Shown here piece after piece: positions 54,183 to 63,542 of a stretch of 64,000 bases of DNA; the stretch's first letter is position 1, and each line of letters starts with the position of its first letter. The notes below the pieces were generated by a model. It searched no databases. It had not been told where the DNA came from and was given only the letters and a program-made list of their open reading frames with translations. This DNA is from Pseudoalteromonas haloplanktis ATCC 14393 (lineage in GTDB: Bacteria > Pseudomonadota > Gammaproteobacteria > Enterobacterales > Alteromonadaceae). A program made the position numbers and the translations under genes. Location: NCBI RefSeq assembly GCF_000238355.1, contig NZ_AHCA01000001.1, positions 186,001 to 250,000 on the forward strand, written 5' to 3'.

Positions 54183-57032
54183 ATGTTGCGTATAAGTTGT
54201 TCTTTATGTGTAGCACTATTGGGCCTTTCTTTTACTGCCAATGCCACAACGACGAACTTAATAAAGCAACTAACACATCTGTCTGAGCAATTTTCTACAG
54301 CTTTAATTTATGATAACACAATACTAAAAGGGCTCTCGGTAGAGCCCGTTCAAGCTACATCCCTCGAAGAGACACTGAATAAATGGTTAACTCCTCATCA
54401 ATTGAGTTGGCAAAGAACAGCTGCTGGCATCGTTATTTTTAAAACACCAACATCAATTAAAACGCCGCCTATAACTAATCACTCTAAGCAACTAGAAGAG
54501 GTTACAGTGACAGGGCAACTACCCTCAACCTCGTCTTCTCAAATGTACAATAACAATTACCAACAAGCGGTAGATTATGCACAGCAAGTAAAAAGTGATT
54601 ACACCGGAGAAAGTGAAGTGGCAATAGGTGCAATGCTCACACAGTTACCGGCTGAGAACTTAGCTGAAGCTCTGCAAGCAGTGCCTGGCTTGAGTATTAC
54701 ACGCGATCGCGGCGAAGCACTTAATATTAATGCCATGGGGTTAGGTGCAGAGTATCAATTAACTTTATTTAATGGTCATCGCCTCGCCAACACCGAAAAC
54801 GTTCGTAACTCTAACCAGTATGGGCAACAACATCGATTTGATATCTTTAACGCAGGGCTATTCTCAAATATTACTGTGTATAAAACAGCAGAGCCGAGCT
54901 TGCCAAGTGGCGCAATAGGCGCAACCGTAAATTTATTGAGTGATGATCCCCTCGCATATCAAGACAATAACGTGCAAGTAATGCTCACAGCCGCCGCGCT
55001 TGAAGGTGAAAAAAACTTTCAACCAAGTTTTGGCTTAACTGCAAATGGTAAAAGTGCAAACGGCGATTTAGGGGGCATTTTTAAAATGAATTACGAAAAC
55101 CGTCTACAACGGCAATTTCAGTTTGAAAGCTGGCATTGGGGCGAAAACGGCGGCGCCACAAGTGGGTATCAATGGCCTGATATTAACGAAAACACTTTAG
55201 TGCCCACCGATGGCTTAGCGCTGACAATTGAAAATGAAGATCGCACCCGTGCGACCTATTATGGCGCTTTAGCTTGGCAGCCTACAGATCAATTAGCTAT
55301 CAATACCCTCTGGTTTAGGTCCGATACTGACTTTTCATTTGATGAGCACCGTATTTCGATTAATCCACAGAGTCAGTCAGCTCAAGCTCATGTAAGTAAT
55401 GAGCAAAATAGCCTAGACCAACTTGTCTTTAATAATGTAAGTGCTAAAACCAGTCGCGAAGAGTCTAATCTTTATTACTCAAACCAAACTCTGCAATTAG
55501 ATGCCAAGTGGCAGCCAAATCAATACCTAACTTTATCTCCTTTTTACAGCCACAGCGAAGCCAATAGCAGTACCCATGACCCTATAGCCCGAGTCCATGT
55601 TGCGCTTACTCCAATGCAGGCTTATGTTGCTTTACAAAGTAACGTTGTTGATGAATACAGTTTTGAAAGCAATTTAGGGTTAGTAAGTAGCTACTCACAT
55701 ATTAATCAAATGAGCAAACGTACAATCAATGTACTTAACCAAGTTGATGAATCAGGGATCGATGGTCATTGGCATCGTGCTACTGAGTTTGGCTTGCAGG
55801 CTCTTGATTTTGGCTTTTTACATTCAACACAACACTATAACTATACGCGTAAAGATGTCAGCTTAAGCTCTGCTGCACTACAGGCTTTACCGCACTTAGA
55901 TGGCCGCTGGCTTGAGCCCATCAGTAATGATTTTACAGCTGGGTTTATGAATTCAGCAGTACAACCTTGGTTGATCCCCAAAAGTGATTTGTTCCAACTG
56001 TATGATATTAATTTACCGTTTAATGAGATGACGCCTAGTGACCAACTCAATAGCTATAAAGTCGCGTTTGCATCGAAAGAAGGGTATCTTTCATCACACT
56101 GGCAATTTGCGCAATTATCTTTAGATGCAGGCCTGCGTTACAGCGATACATTAAGCAAAACATACGGCACACAACTAACCGAACAAGGTGAATTAATCCC
56201 TTTAAATAGCAGCCAAAGAGCCAGCGCTTGGTTACCTGCGTTCAAACTAAAATGGCAAGCATCTAACGATTGGCAATGGCGAACAAGTTATAGCCGCACA
56301 CTTAACAGACCTAATTATTCTGATTTAAACCCTAAGCTACATGTTAACTCAGGTGGCCTACCTTATGCAGAGCTTGGCAACCCAAATTTAGAGTCTGTTA
56401 TTGCTAATACCAGCACACTTTCTGTCAGTTGGTTACAAGAAGATATAAGCGCTCAGTTACTTGGTTTTAATCATGCTATGGATAACTTTATTGTTGAACA
56501 AGCAACACAGATTAATTATCAAGGTAAAGATTATAACTCACTACAACGCACGAACGACGGTAAAGCGCATGTAACTGGTCTACAAGCAAGCACGCAATGG
56601 CTGTTACCCTTGCACACCCCCTGGCTGTTACAAACTAGAGTATCAGCCAACCTTACTCATATAACAAAAGCTGATGTGACCACTGAGCATAAAAATAGCT
56701 TTCATATTGAAGGAGTGTCTGATTGGAATGGTAACCTGCGCTTTTTGGTTAGTGATGATAAATGGCAAGCGGCATTTAATATAAATTATCGCAGTGACTT
56801 TTTGGAGCAACGTGATATCAGTAATAATGCCGATACCTATGTTGAAGCTTATACCAGTACAGATTTAAGCTTTAGTTGGTTTTACTCTGATAATGCCAGT
56901 CTACGCTTAGATATATTTAATGCCACTAACGAAGCCCTTACCCGCACAGCCAAAACCGAGCATGCTAGTTCATTAATGAAGGTTGAAGAGTTTGGTCGCC
57001 GTTTTGTAGTTAGTTTATCACTAAAAATATAA
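54183..57032 (+). CDS. TonB-dependent receptor with N-terminal signalling (STN) domain
   Basis: 949 residues. A signal peptide ends near TANAT. An STN domain covers about 20-98 (LIKQLTHLSEQFSTALIYDN, LEETLNKWLTPHQLSWQRTA) and contacts FecR in such systems. The TonB box is LEEVTVTG at about 107, then a plug (LPAENLAEALQAVPGLSITR, FNGHRL, SGAIGATVNLL) and barrel follow. The final residues SLSLKI lack the usual terminal Phe/Trp but the last strand is otherwise normal. It is the third gene of the sigma-FecR-receptor unit. The ligand is unknown; siderophore, saccharide or peptide are all possible. Confidence 0.93.
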   Translation: MLRISCSLCVALLGLSFTANATTTNLIKQLTHLSEQFSTALIYDNTILKGLSVEPVQATSLEETLNKWLTPHQLSWQRTAAGIVIFKTPTSIKTPPITNHSKQLEEVTVTGQLPSTSSSQMYNNNYQQAVDYAQQVKSDYTGESEVAIGAMLTQLPAENLAEALQAVPGLSITRDRGEALNINAMGLGAEYQLTLFNGHRLANTENVRNSNQYGQQHRFDIFNAGLFSNITVYKTAEPSLPSGAIGATVNLLSDDPLAYQDNNVQVMLTAAALEGEKNFQPSFGLTANGKSANGDLGGIFKMNYENRLQRQFQFESWHWGENGGATSGYQWPDINENTLVPTDGLALTIENEDRTRATYYGALAWQPTDQLAINTLWFRSDTDFSFDEHRISINPQSQSAQAHVSNEQNSLDQLVFNNVSAKTSREESNLYYSNQTLQLDAKWQPNQYLTLSPFYSHSEANSSTHDPIARVHVALTPMQAYVALQSNVVDEYSFESNLGLVSSYSHINQMSKRTINVLNQVDESGIDGHWHRATEFGLQALDFGFLHSTQHYNYTRKDVSLSSAALQALPHLDGRWLEPISNDFTAGFMNSAVQPWLIPKSDLFQLYDINLPFNEMTPSDQLNSYKVAFASKEGYLSSHWQFAQLSLDAGLRYSDTLSKTYGTQLTEQGELIPLNSSQRASAWLPAFKLKWQASNDWQWRTSYSRTLNRPNYSDLNPKLHVNSGGLPYAELGNPNLESVIANTSTLSVSWLQEDISAQLLGFNHAMDNFIVEQATQINYQGKDYNSLQRTNDGKAHVTGLQASTQWLLPLHTPWLLQTRVSANLTHITKADVTTEHKNSFHIEGVSDWNGNLRFLVSDDKWQAAFNINYRSDFLEQRDISNNADTYVEAYTSTDLSFSWFYSDNASLRLDIFNATNEALTRTAKTEHASSLMKVEEFGRRFVVSLSLKI

Positions 57033-57107
57033 TAATAGCCTTAGCGGGGAATCTTCATTTAACAGCTCCACACATTAAATACATTGGGATAACACTTTTT
57101 AAAGCAA

Positions 57108-57881
57108 TTAAATCTTTAACAGTTGCTTTAGTTTATCAGCTCCCGCGCGGCTGGTACTGAGCTCTGACTTTTCTTCATCATTAATAATCACCATCAGCTT
57201 GCCGTTAAACCAACGTTGAATTTCTTTTATGTGATCAACATTTACTAGGTAGCTACGGTGAATACGCACAAAATTTTGAGAAGACAAACTGTACTCTAGC
57301 TGATCTAAGGTATCACTTAAATGATGTAACGCTTTACCATCATGTGCAAAACTATTGCCCTGCTCTGATTTTATAAACTTAATATCAGCGGGAGATAATA
57401 AAAAAATTCGCTCACCACTTTTACTAATGAGTTTATTAAGTTTATTGTCGCTTAACTCGTACTGTGCTTTATCCGATCCATTATTAACCTGTATCACAGC
57501 TTGTTGTTGAGCAAGCTGTTGCTGCGCTTTTGCCAGTGCTTTTTTAAGTCGAGCGATAGGAAACGGCTTTAATAAATAGTCAACTGAGGCATGTTCAAAT
57601 GCCTCTATGGCAAATTGATCATACGCTGTGGTATAGATGATCAACGGTTGATGGTTTAGTAAATCAACAAGCTCTAAGCCATTAATTTCAGGCATTTGGA
57701 TATCTAAAAGCGCAACGTCAGGTTTGAGTTCATTGATCAATGAAATAGCTTCTTTACCATTTGTTGCAATGCCAACAACGTCAATATTATCCATTAAACT
57801 AAGCTGATGAGTGAGTTTTTCTCGTGCCGGCAATTCGTCATCTGCAAAAACCAAACGTAATTTACTAACAGCTTCACTCAT
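57108..57881 (-). CDS. LytTR-family response regulator
   Basis: About 257 residues: receiver domain (LVFADDELPAREKL, phospho-Asp60 in VALLDIQMPE, then LIIYTTAYDQFAIEAFEH and YLLKPF) and a C-terminal LytTR DNA-binding domain (IKFIKSEQGNSFAHDGKA, NFVRIHRSYLVNVDHIKEIQ). LytTR domains bind pairs of short direct repeats. GGAG 8 nt before the ATG at 57881 sets the start; the longer frame to 57899 lies inside the kinase gene. ATG/TGA overlap with the LytS-type kinase gene shows co-translation. Confidence 0.93.
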   Translation of the reverse strand: MSEAVSKLRLVFADDELPAREKLTHQLSLMDNIDVVGIATNGKEAISLINELKPDVALLDIQMPEINGLELVDLLNHQPLIIYTTAYDQFAIEAFEHASVDYLLKPFPIARLKKALAKAQQQLAQQQAVIQVNNGSDKAQYELSDNKLNKLISKSGERIFLLSPADIKFIKSEQGNSFAHDGKALHHLSDTLDQLEYSLSSQNFVRIHRSYLVNVDHIKEIQRWFNGKLMVIINDEEKSELSTSRAGADKLKQLLKI

Positions 57882-58858
57882 AACGCTAACTCCAAACAAA
57901 CCACCGCGCCGTTATTATTACTCAAATTTATTTTACTATTTCCTAACTGGTTAACCCGTTGCTGGATATTCTTCATGCCAACACCGGTGCCATAACCATG
58001 CTTTAACACATGCTCATTAAACCCAATACCGTTATCGCTGACTTTCACTCGAACTAGGTTATCAATAACAGTAAGTTCTATATTTACAGTTAAGCTGTTT
58101 TGCTGAGCATTATGCTTAATCGCATTTTCAATAATAGGTTGAATAATGAGAGGCGGAATATGAATACTTTTTAGCTGCTCAGGCAGGGTGTAATTTACCT
58201 GCAGTTTTTCACCAAAGCGGGCTTTTTCAATATTTAAATATTTCTCGATAATGGCAAGCTCTTGCTCAAGCGGGATCAATGTTTGTTCTGCTGTATCTAA
58301 TGAATACCTGAGTATATCAGCAAGTTCATGCAACACTTCGTCTGCTAAATCAGGGTTAGTGTGAATATAAGCTGAGATAGTATTGAGGCTATTAAACATA
58401 AAGTGTGGGTTTAGCTGATAACGTAATGTGGCAAGCTGTGCTTTTTTGCGCGAATGCTTCTCAGATGCAACCTTTTTTTTGCTCTCAATATAAATACAAA
58501 TACAGTAAATACATGAGCCCCAAATTAAGCCATTAAAAATAACAAAAACACCAAGCGGCCTATAATCATCATATAAGCTAACGAGTACGTGATCGGTTAT
58601 TACATTACCAGTGGCCATAAATACCACCGCAATTAACCACTCTAGCGCTATTTTTGTATTACCATTTTTTCGCAGCTGAAAAATTAATGCCGCCGCCCAT
58701 ACAGGTATCCAGTAAAAAGTAACAAACCACACGAGTGAAGCTATAACAGTATCAATTGAGATAGGTGCTGAGTTACTAATAACAATGGCTAGCGCATAGG
58801 CAATATCAACAATGAGTAGTAAACAAAAACTGTATTTATAAAAAGGGTGTTTAAACAT
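57878..58858 (-). CDS. LytS/YehU-type sensor histidine kinase
   Basis: 326 residues. About four N-terminal transmembrane helices (7-125) form the likely sensor. The conserved His_kinase block RYQLNPHFMFNSLNTISAYI carries the phospho-accepting His, and the ATPase lobe has PIIENAIKHN and VSDNGIGF plus GVGMKNIQQR. It has no periplasmic domain of note, so the signal may be within the membrane. It overlaps the LytTR regulator gene by 4 bp (ATGA) and begins 76 bp after the amidohydrolase-CIA30 gene on the same strand, so the three may form an operon. Confidence 0.93.
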   Translation of the reverse strand: MFKHPFYKYSFCLLLIVDIAYALAIVISNSAPISIDTVIASLVWFVTFYWIPVWAAALIFQLRKNGNTKIALEWLIAVVFMATGNVITDHVLVSLYDDYRPLGVFVIFNGLIWGSCIYCICIYIESKKKVASEKHSRKKAQLATLRYQLNPHFMFNSLNTISAYIHTNPDLADEVLHELADILRYSLDTAEQTLIPLEQELAIIEKYLNIEKARFGEKLQVNYTLPEQLKSIHIPPLIIQPIIENAIKHNAQQNSLTVNIELTVIDNLVRVKVSDNGIGFNEHVLKHGYGTGVGMKNIQQRVNQLGNSKINLSNNNGAVVCLELAL

Positions 58859-58934
58859 AATTAGGATTCTTTTTTAAAAACCATAGCAAATAAACAAGGC
58901 CAAAACCAAACTTATTGATTATGGCCTTAGCTGT

Positions 58935-60800
58935 TTAATAGTAACTAAACTCTTTAATTTCTAATGTATTGTTTAATATAGTGTTGGCTGCGCCTGGCAT
59001 TTTTCGCCACATAACGTTGAATCCGGTAATCTTTTGTGCCGACCACGTAACAGAGTTACCAAAGCCAAACTGCTTAAAATCGCTAAAAGGGATTTCGATT
59101 GTACGCCACTGCTCACTCGGCTTAGCTAATACACTAAAGTTATCCCAATCTTTTACATCACTGTGATAGATTGCCAGAGCAAATGGTACTGTTGACCCTT
59201 TGTAAGTAAGTCGCACACCGGTAAAGCCTGATGCATCAACTGGCTGCGGGTATTTAAATTCAGCTCCCGCCCAAGCTCCAAAATTGGTAGGTTTAGCCAC
59301 TGCTGTATTAATCGTCAGGCTGTGTTTATTTACCGTTAACTCTACGCTGGATTGACCACCCATTACCGCATCACTTAAACCTTGCCACGGCGATTTACCA
59401 TCAAAATCATCGATAAAACGTTGTGCAGTTGTACTTTGTGCAGTTTTATTACAGGTAGGCCCTTGTGGTTCGATTTTAGCATTTTCGCTTAGTAGCTCTT
59501 CTCGGTTAACTTGTTGACCAGATTTATAAACCTGTGAAATTGTATGTATAGCGCTTATATCTTCAATTGGATCTTGTTCTAACAAGATAAAGCTTGCCTC
59601 AAACCCCGTTGCTAACTGGCCGATATTTTTACTTTGATTTATTGCCTGTGCGCCATTAACTGTTGCTGCATCAATAATTTGTGCACTCGTTAAGCCCGCC
59701 TTTTTTAGCGCGTCAATCTCGTTATGTAAGCCTAAACCATGCAACGTATAAGGGTTCCCTGCATCTGAGCCAGTTCCAATTACAACACCCGCTTGATGTA
59801 ACTTTTGAATATTAGCGTAGGCAATACTGCGTGCTTGCCAGCTGTGCTCTTTCCATTTTGATGGCTCAGGGACTTTCTCAAATAAGCAGCCTTGCAGTTT
59901 ATTTGGTACGGGTTTTAGTAACTCTGTTTGCGAGCTTAATGCATGGTTATGCTTTTCATCGCTGTGATTATGATAGACCGCAAGAGTAGGAATATACGTC
60001 ACCTGATTTTGTTTCATTAAAGCAATAAACTCATCATCTATCGCTTCACTATTAATACCGTGAGCAAGCGCAGTAGCACCCGCTTTTATCGCTCGCTTAC
60101 CATCTGCTAAAGTGGATACGTGCACAAAGTAAGGTAGGCCAGCTGCTTTAGAACGCTCACCAAGCTCTGCTAACTGGCTATCTGTAAGGGAGCTGCCAGT
60201 CCCCCCAAATGTTTCAATCACTGCTTTAGTAAGATGTGGATTAGTCGCCAGGTGCTTTTGCCATAATCCATCAATATCGCTGTCATTACTGATCTCATAG
60301 ACGCTACCACCAAATTGAGTGCCATGACCCCCAGGATTAGTAAATAAGGTGCCAGCATAAAATAAATTAGGCGTGAGCTGCGTCGCGTTTAATTTTTCCG
60401 CTTCATCAAGGGTTTGTTGAAATGAAAACAAATCAACAATATTCGTCACGCCTAAATACAAATTAGCATTAAAATGCGACTTTACCGGTAAATATTGAAA
60501 CTCTGTAAAATTGCTCCCTGAAGAACCTAAATGTACATGCAAATCAATCAGTCCGGGTAATGCAAATTGGTTTTTCGCGTTAAAGGTTTTATCAGCCTGC
60601 AGCTTCTCGCTCGACGCTTTAGTAATGTTTACTATTTTTCCGTCATCAATATACAAACTACTAGGCGCTGAAAAACTTTGCGATTCATACTGGTATACAC
60701 GTACGTTATCAACTCGTAAGTCCATGGCGTGTACGTTGAACTGAGCGACTAGGCTGAATCCGATGAGTGTTTTTGTTATAGGTCTTGTTATAGCTTTCAT
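58935..60800 (-). CDS. Exported amidohydrolase fused to a CIA30-like domain
   Basis: 621 residues. A signal peptide ends near VHAMD. The amidohydrolase barrel (about 25-440) shows the first metal motif LIDLHVHLG, candidate ligands in VIETFGG, YFVHVST and TALAHGI, and the Asp in TGSDAGNPYTLH. A C-terminal domain (about 465-621: FIDDFDGKSPWQGLSDAVMG, then GVRLTYKGS, WRTIEIPFSDFK) matches the CIA30/NADH:ubiquinone-oxidoreductase intermediate-associated domain, a galactose-binding-like fold. Between the two lies a Cys-containing linker. This fusion probably pairs hydrolysis with substrate binding in the periplasm. It lies at the head of the LytS/LytTR genes. Promoter direct repeats suggest control by that system. 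Confidence 0.88.
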   Translation of the reverse strand: MKAITRPITKTLIGFSLVAQFNVHAMDLRVDNVRVYQYESQSFSAPSSLYIDDGKIVNITKASSEKLQADKTFNAKNQFALPGLIDLHVHLGSSGSNFTEFQYLPVKSHFNANLYLGVTNIVDLFSFQQTLDEAEKLNATQLTPNLFYAGTLFTNPGGHGTQFGGSVYEISNDSDIDGLWQKHLATNPHLTKAVIETFGGTGSSLTDSQLAELGERSKAAGLPYFVHVSTLADGKRAIKAGATALAHGINSEAIDDEFIALMKQNQVTYIPTLAVYHNHSDEKHNHALSSQTELLKPVPNKLQGCLFEKVPEPSKWKEHSWQARSIAYANIQKLHQAGVVIGTGSDAGNPYTLHGLGLHNEIDALKKAGLTSAQIIDAATVNGAQAINQSKNIGQLATGFEASFILLEQDPIEDISAIHTISQVYKSGQQVNREELLSENAKIEPQGPTCNKTAQSTTAQRFIDDFDGKSPWQGLSDAVMGGQSSVELTVNKHSLTINTAVAKPTNFGAWAGAEFKYPQPVDASGFTGVRLTYKGSTVPFALAIYHSDVKDWDNFSVLAKPSEQWRTIEIPFSDFKQFGFGNSVTWSAQKITGFNVMWRKMPGAANTILNNTLEIKEFSYY

Positions 60801-60880
60801 TTTAAATTCCTTATCAACATAATTTCTGAGCTGTTGATATGAAATTTAGCGCTTTAAATTGCCTCATTCATTAATGTTTA

Positions 60881-60914
60881 TTTGAACCGACACGATCTGC
60901 CTTTGAATCGACAT
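60881..60914 (-). promoter_or_regulatory. Phased direct repeats, candidate LytTR binding site
   Basis: On the minus strand, TGTCGGTTCAAA and TGTCGATTCAAA are the same 12-mer with one change, 21 bp apart (two helical turns), 81-114 bp before the amidohydrolase start. Two direct repeats at this phasing is the known architecture of LytTR operators, and a LytTR gene is in the same group. Confidence 0.6.
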
Positions 60915-60963
60915 AAACCTCTTTTAATAACTTCCCCCCTTTACCTGAATTTTTTATCTCTGC

Positions 60964-60980
60964 TGTAAACCCCCGTTACG
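60964..60980. repeat. Dispersed 17-bp palindrome, copy 8
   Basis: TGTAAACCCCCGTTACG, with two arm mismatches. Intergenic, between the amidohydrolase promoter and the end of the DPP-IV-type peptidase gene. Confidence 0.65.
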
Positions 60981-60987
60981 TTTTGAT

Positions 60988-61028
60988 TAAAAAAGCCACA
61001 CACTAATATAAATAGTATGTGGCTTTTT
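60988..61028. terminator. Bidirectional intrinsic terminator after the DPP-IV-type gene
   Basis: AAAAAGCCACA pairs with TGTGGCTTTTT with a long AT-rich loop. T runs follow on both strands, and the minus-strand peptidase gene ends 24 bp before it. Confidence 0.75.
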
Positions 61029-61051
61029 AGTCTCTAAGTTAACTTACTGAG

Positions 61052-63394
61052 TTATTGATTCAATAAGTTCTTTTCAAAAAACTCGGCCATCATTGTGTGG
61101 TAATGCAAAGTGGTGCCTTTGCCTTCACTTAGGCTGTGTGAACGGTTAGGGTATGAGAAAAACTCAAACTGTTTGTTGTGCTTAACGAGTTCATCAATTA
61201 AGCGCTCTGAGCCTTGGTAATGCACGTTATCATCGCCAGTGCCGTGAATAAGCAATAGCTTACCCGTTAGGTTTTTAGCAAACGTGATAGGCGAAGTGTT
61301 ATCGTAGCTTTCTGGGTCGGTATTTGGGTTACCCGCATAACGCTCTTGGTAAATGGTGTCGTATAAACGTATATCAGGCACTGGCGCTGAGGCAATCCCC
61401 ACTTTAAATTTATCACCATGGCGGAACAATAAGTTAAGGGTAGAGCTACCGCCACCTGAGTGACCCCAAACGCCAACGCGGTCGGTGTCTATTACATCCC
61501 AACGTTTAGCCATGGCATCGAGCGCATCAACTTGATCTTGCACGGTAATTGATCCGATTTTTTTATAAATCGATTTGCGCCAATCGCGGCCTTTGGGTGC
61601 GCGTGTACCGCGGTTATCAACTGATGCGACAATAAAGCCTTTTTGCGTTAACAATGATTTGTACAAGTAGCTATTGCCTTCCCAGCGGTCTTGCACTGTT
61701 GAGCCCCACGGTTCACCGTATACGTAAAAAACAATCGGGTATTTTTTACTTTTATCCATGTTCTCTGGGAACATAATGTAGCCGTCAAGCTCGGTGCCAT
61801 CCTGCGCATTCACTTTAAAAAACTCATGGCTTGGTAAGCTTTGCTCAGCGAGTTTTTCTTTCAGCCCGTTATTTTCAACTAAGGTTTTTACATTACTGTG
61901 ATTGCTCACTTTAATGATTTCTTTTGTTGGTGGGGTGCCAAATTTAGAATAGCTGTGCATTGCCCATGAGGCATCTTTTGACATGTAATAGCTGTTTGAG
62001 CCTTCAAACTCAGCTGGGGTTACACGCACAGGTTTGCTGCTACCATCAAGTGGCGTGCTGTATAAATAGCGCTGGCCAGGATTCTCTGGCGAGGCAATAA
62101 AATACATGACATTTTTTTCTTCATTGATAGTGAGCATATCAACAATATCGTAATCGCCAGGCGTTAGGTCAATAATGGTTTTACCATCGCGCGATACACG
62201 GTAAAGATGACGCCAGCCGTCACGTTCGCTATGCCAAATAAAGAATTTACCGTCTTTTGACCAGTTGGCTTTATAAAACCATTCGATAAACGCATCGTCT
62301 TTGTCTTCTAAAATTTTAGTCAGTTGCTGCTTTTGCCAGTCAAATAACCATACCTTGTTGTGACTTTGCGGGCGGTTTAGGTCTTGGATCATTAATTCAT
62401 CCCCAGTGCCTGCCCAGCTGATACGTGGAATGTAGCGGTCGCGATTATCACCTTCAAGTTTGGCCCAGCGGGTTTTCTTATCAGCAAGGCTTACCACGCC
62501 AACACGAACAGCAGAGTTAGTTTCACCGGCTTTAGGATATGGGAACTCTTTGAGAGTAGGGTAGAGGTCATCTGTGTTGTTGATCATAGTGAAAAATTTA
62601 ACGTCACTGGTATCAAGCTGCCAATAGGCGATTGATTTGTTATCTGGGCTCCAACGAAAGCCATCAGCAATGGTAAATTCTTCTTCGTATACCCAATCAA
62701 AGTTGCCATTTACAATGGTGGCGCTGCCATCGGTTGTAAGGGCAATTACGTCATTGTTGCCAACCGCTTGCATATAAATGTTGTTATCGCGCACGTAAGC
62801 CACTTTTGAGCTATCTGGCGAGAATTTAGCAAACATAAGCTTTTTAGGCTCAACGTCTGCACCGCCTAATTGTTGTAATTGATTAGTCTCAAGATTGAGT
62901 AACCAAAAGTCACCGCGGCTGCGTGAGCGCCAAACTTGCTCGCTGTTGGTAAATACCATTAGCCATTTACCGTCTTTTGACCATTGGTAGCTTTCGATTG
63001 CAAATGGCTCGTCTGCCCCCTCTGGCAATAACTTTTCAAACTCAACTAATACTTTACGGCCCGTACCATCAGCATTGTAAAACACAATGTCGTTGCCTTT
63101 TACGCCGTGCTCTTTTTCATCATCTGCTTTAGCATTATCAGCGTCTTCTTTTTTGTTTTTCTCGCTCTCACGTTCTTCAAGTACGGTGTAGCCAGTGCCA
63201 TCATCAAGCCATTTAAAGTACGTGCTACGCTGTGCTTTAAAGTATTTATCTTTATAGATTTGCTCAAGGGTGAGTGGGTTACTAACTTGGCTCATTACTG
63301 TACTCCCAGTGGTATTTTGCGTTACAGAGCAACCTGATAACGTAAGTCCGGCGAGTACCGACAGTACTAAAGCCGAGGATTTGAGTAGTTTCAT
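61052..63394 (-). CDS. Dipeptidyl-peptidase IV-type S9B lipoprotein
   Basis: 780 residues with a lipobox (LTLSGCSV, Cys22), so an envelope lipoprotein. The N-terminal propeller carries the S9B Glu motif in NFDWVYEEEFTIADGFRWSP, which binds the substrate amino terminus. The C-terminal hydrolase has the PIVFYVYGEPWG segment, nucleophile Ser in WGHSGGGSST (about 646), acid in IHGTGDDNVHYQ and catalytic His in PNRSHSLSEG. It should release X-Pro dipeptides from peptides. A charged Lys/Glu/Asp stretch (about 56-75) follows the lipobox region. Alone between an inverted repeat upstream and a bidirectional terminator downstream. Confidence 0.94.
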   Translation of the reverse strand: MKLLKSSALVLSVLAGLTLSGCSVTQNTTGSTVMSQVSNPLTLEQIYKDKYFKAQRSTYFKWLDDGTGYTVLEERESEKNKKEDADNAKADDEKEHGVKGNDIVFYNADGTGRKVLVEFEKLLPEGADEPFAIESYQWSKDGKWLMVFTNSEQVWRSRSRGDFWLLNLETNQLQQLGGADVEPKKLMFAKFSPDSSKVAYVRDNNIYMQAVGNNDVIALTTDGSATIVNGNFDWVYEEEFTIADGFRWSPDNKSIAYWQLDTSDVKFFTMINNTDDLYPTLKEFPYPKAGETNSAVRVGVVSLADKKTRWAKLEGDNRDRYIPRISWAGTGDELMIQDLNRPQSHNKVWLFDWQKQQLTKILEDKDDAFIEWFYKANWSKDGKFFIWHSERDGWRHLYRVSRDGKTIIDLTPGDYDIVDMLTINEEKNVMYFIASPENPGQRYLYSTPLDGSSKPVRVTPAEFEGSNSYYMSKDASWAMHSYSKFGTPPTKEIIKVSNHSNVKTLVENNGLKEKLAEQSLPSHEFFKVNAQDGTELDGYIMFPENMDKSKKYPIVFYVYGEPWGSTVQDRWEGNSYLYKSLLTQKGFIVASVDNRGTRAPKGRDWRKSIYKKIGSITVQDQVDALDAMAKRWDVIDTDRVGVWGHSGGGSSTLNLLFRHGDKFKVGIASAPVPDIRLYDTIYQERYAGNPNTDPESYDNTSPITFAKNLTGKLLLIHGTGDDNVHYQGSERLIDELVKHNKQFEFFSYPNRSHSLSEGKGTTLHYHTMMAEFFEKNLLNQ

Positions 63395-63443
63395 GTGGAG
63401 ATCCTAAAGTGAGGTAATGCTTTTGTTATTGTTAAAGATGTCT

Positions 63444-63498
63444 TGCGATAAGCTTACTTTAGCAAACTTTGTCAGCTAATTGTTGATAGCTTATCGCA
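63444..63498. other. 11-bp inverted repeat upstream of the DPP-IV-type gene
   Basis: TGCGATAAGCT (63444-63454) and AGCTTATCGCA (63488-63498) are exact reverse complements with a 33-nt spacer. It lies 50-104 bp before the peptidase start and just after the TPMT stop, so it could be an operator pair or a 3'-end hairpin of the TPMT transcript. Confidence 0.45.
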
Positions 63499-63542
63499 GT
63501 GATCTATACAACCACCTCAAATATTGCATGCAATATACAAAA

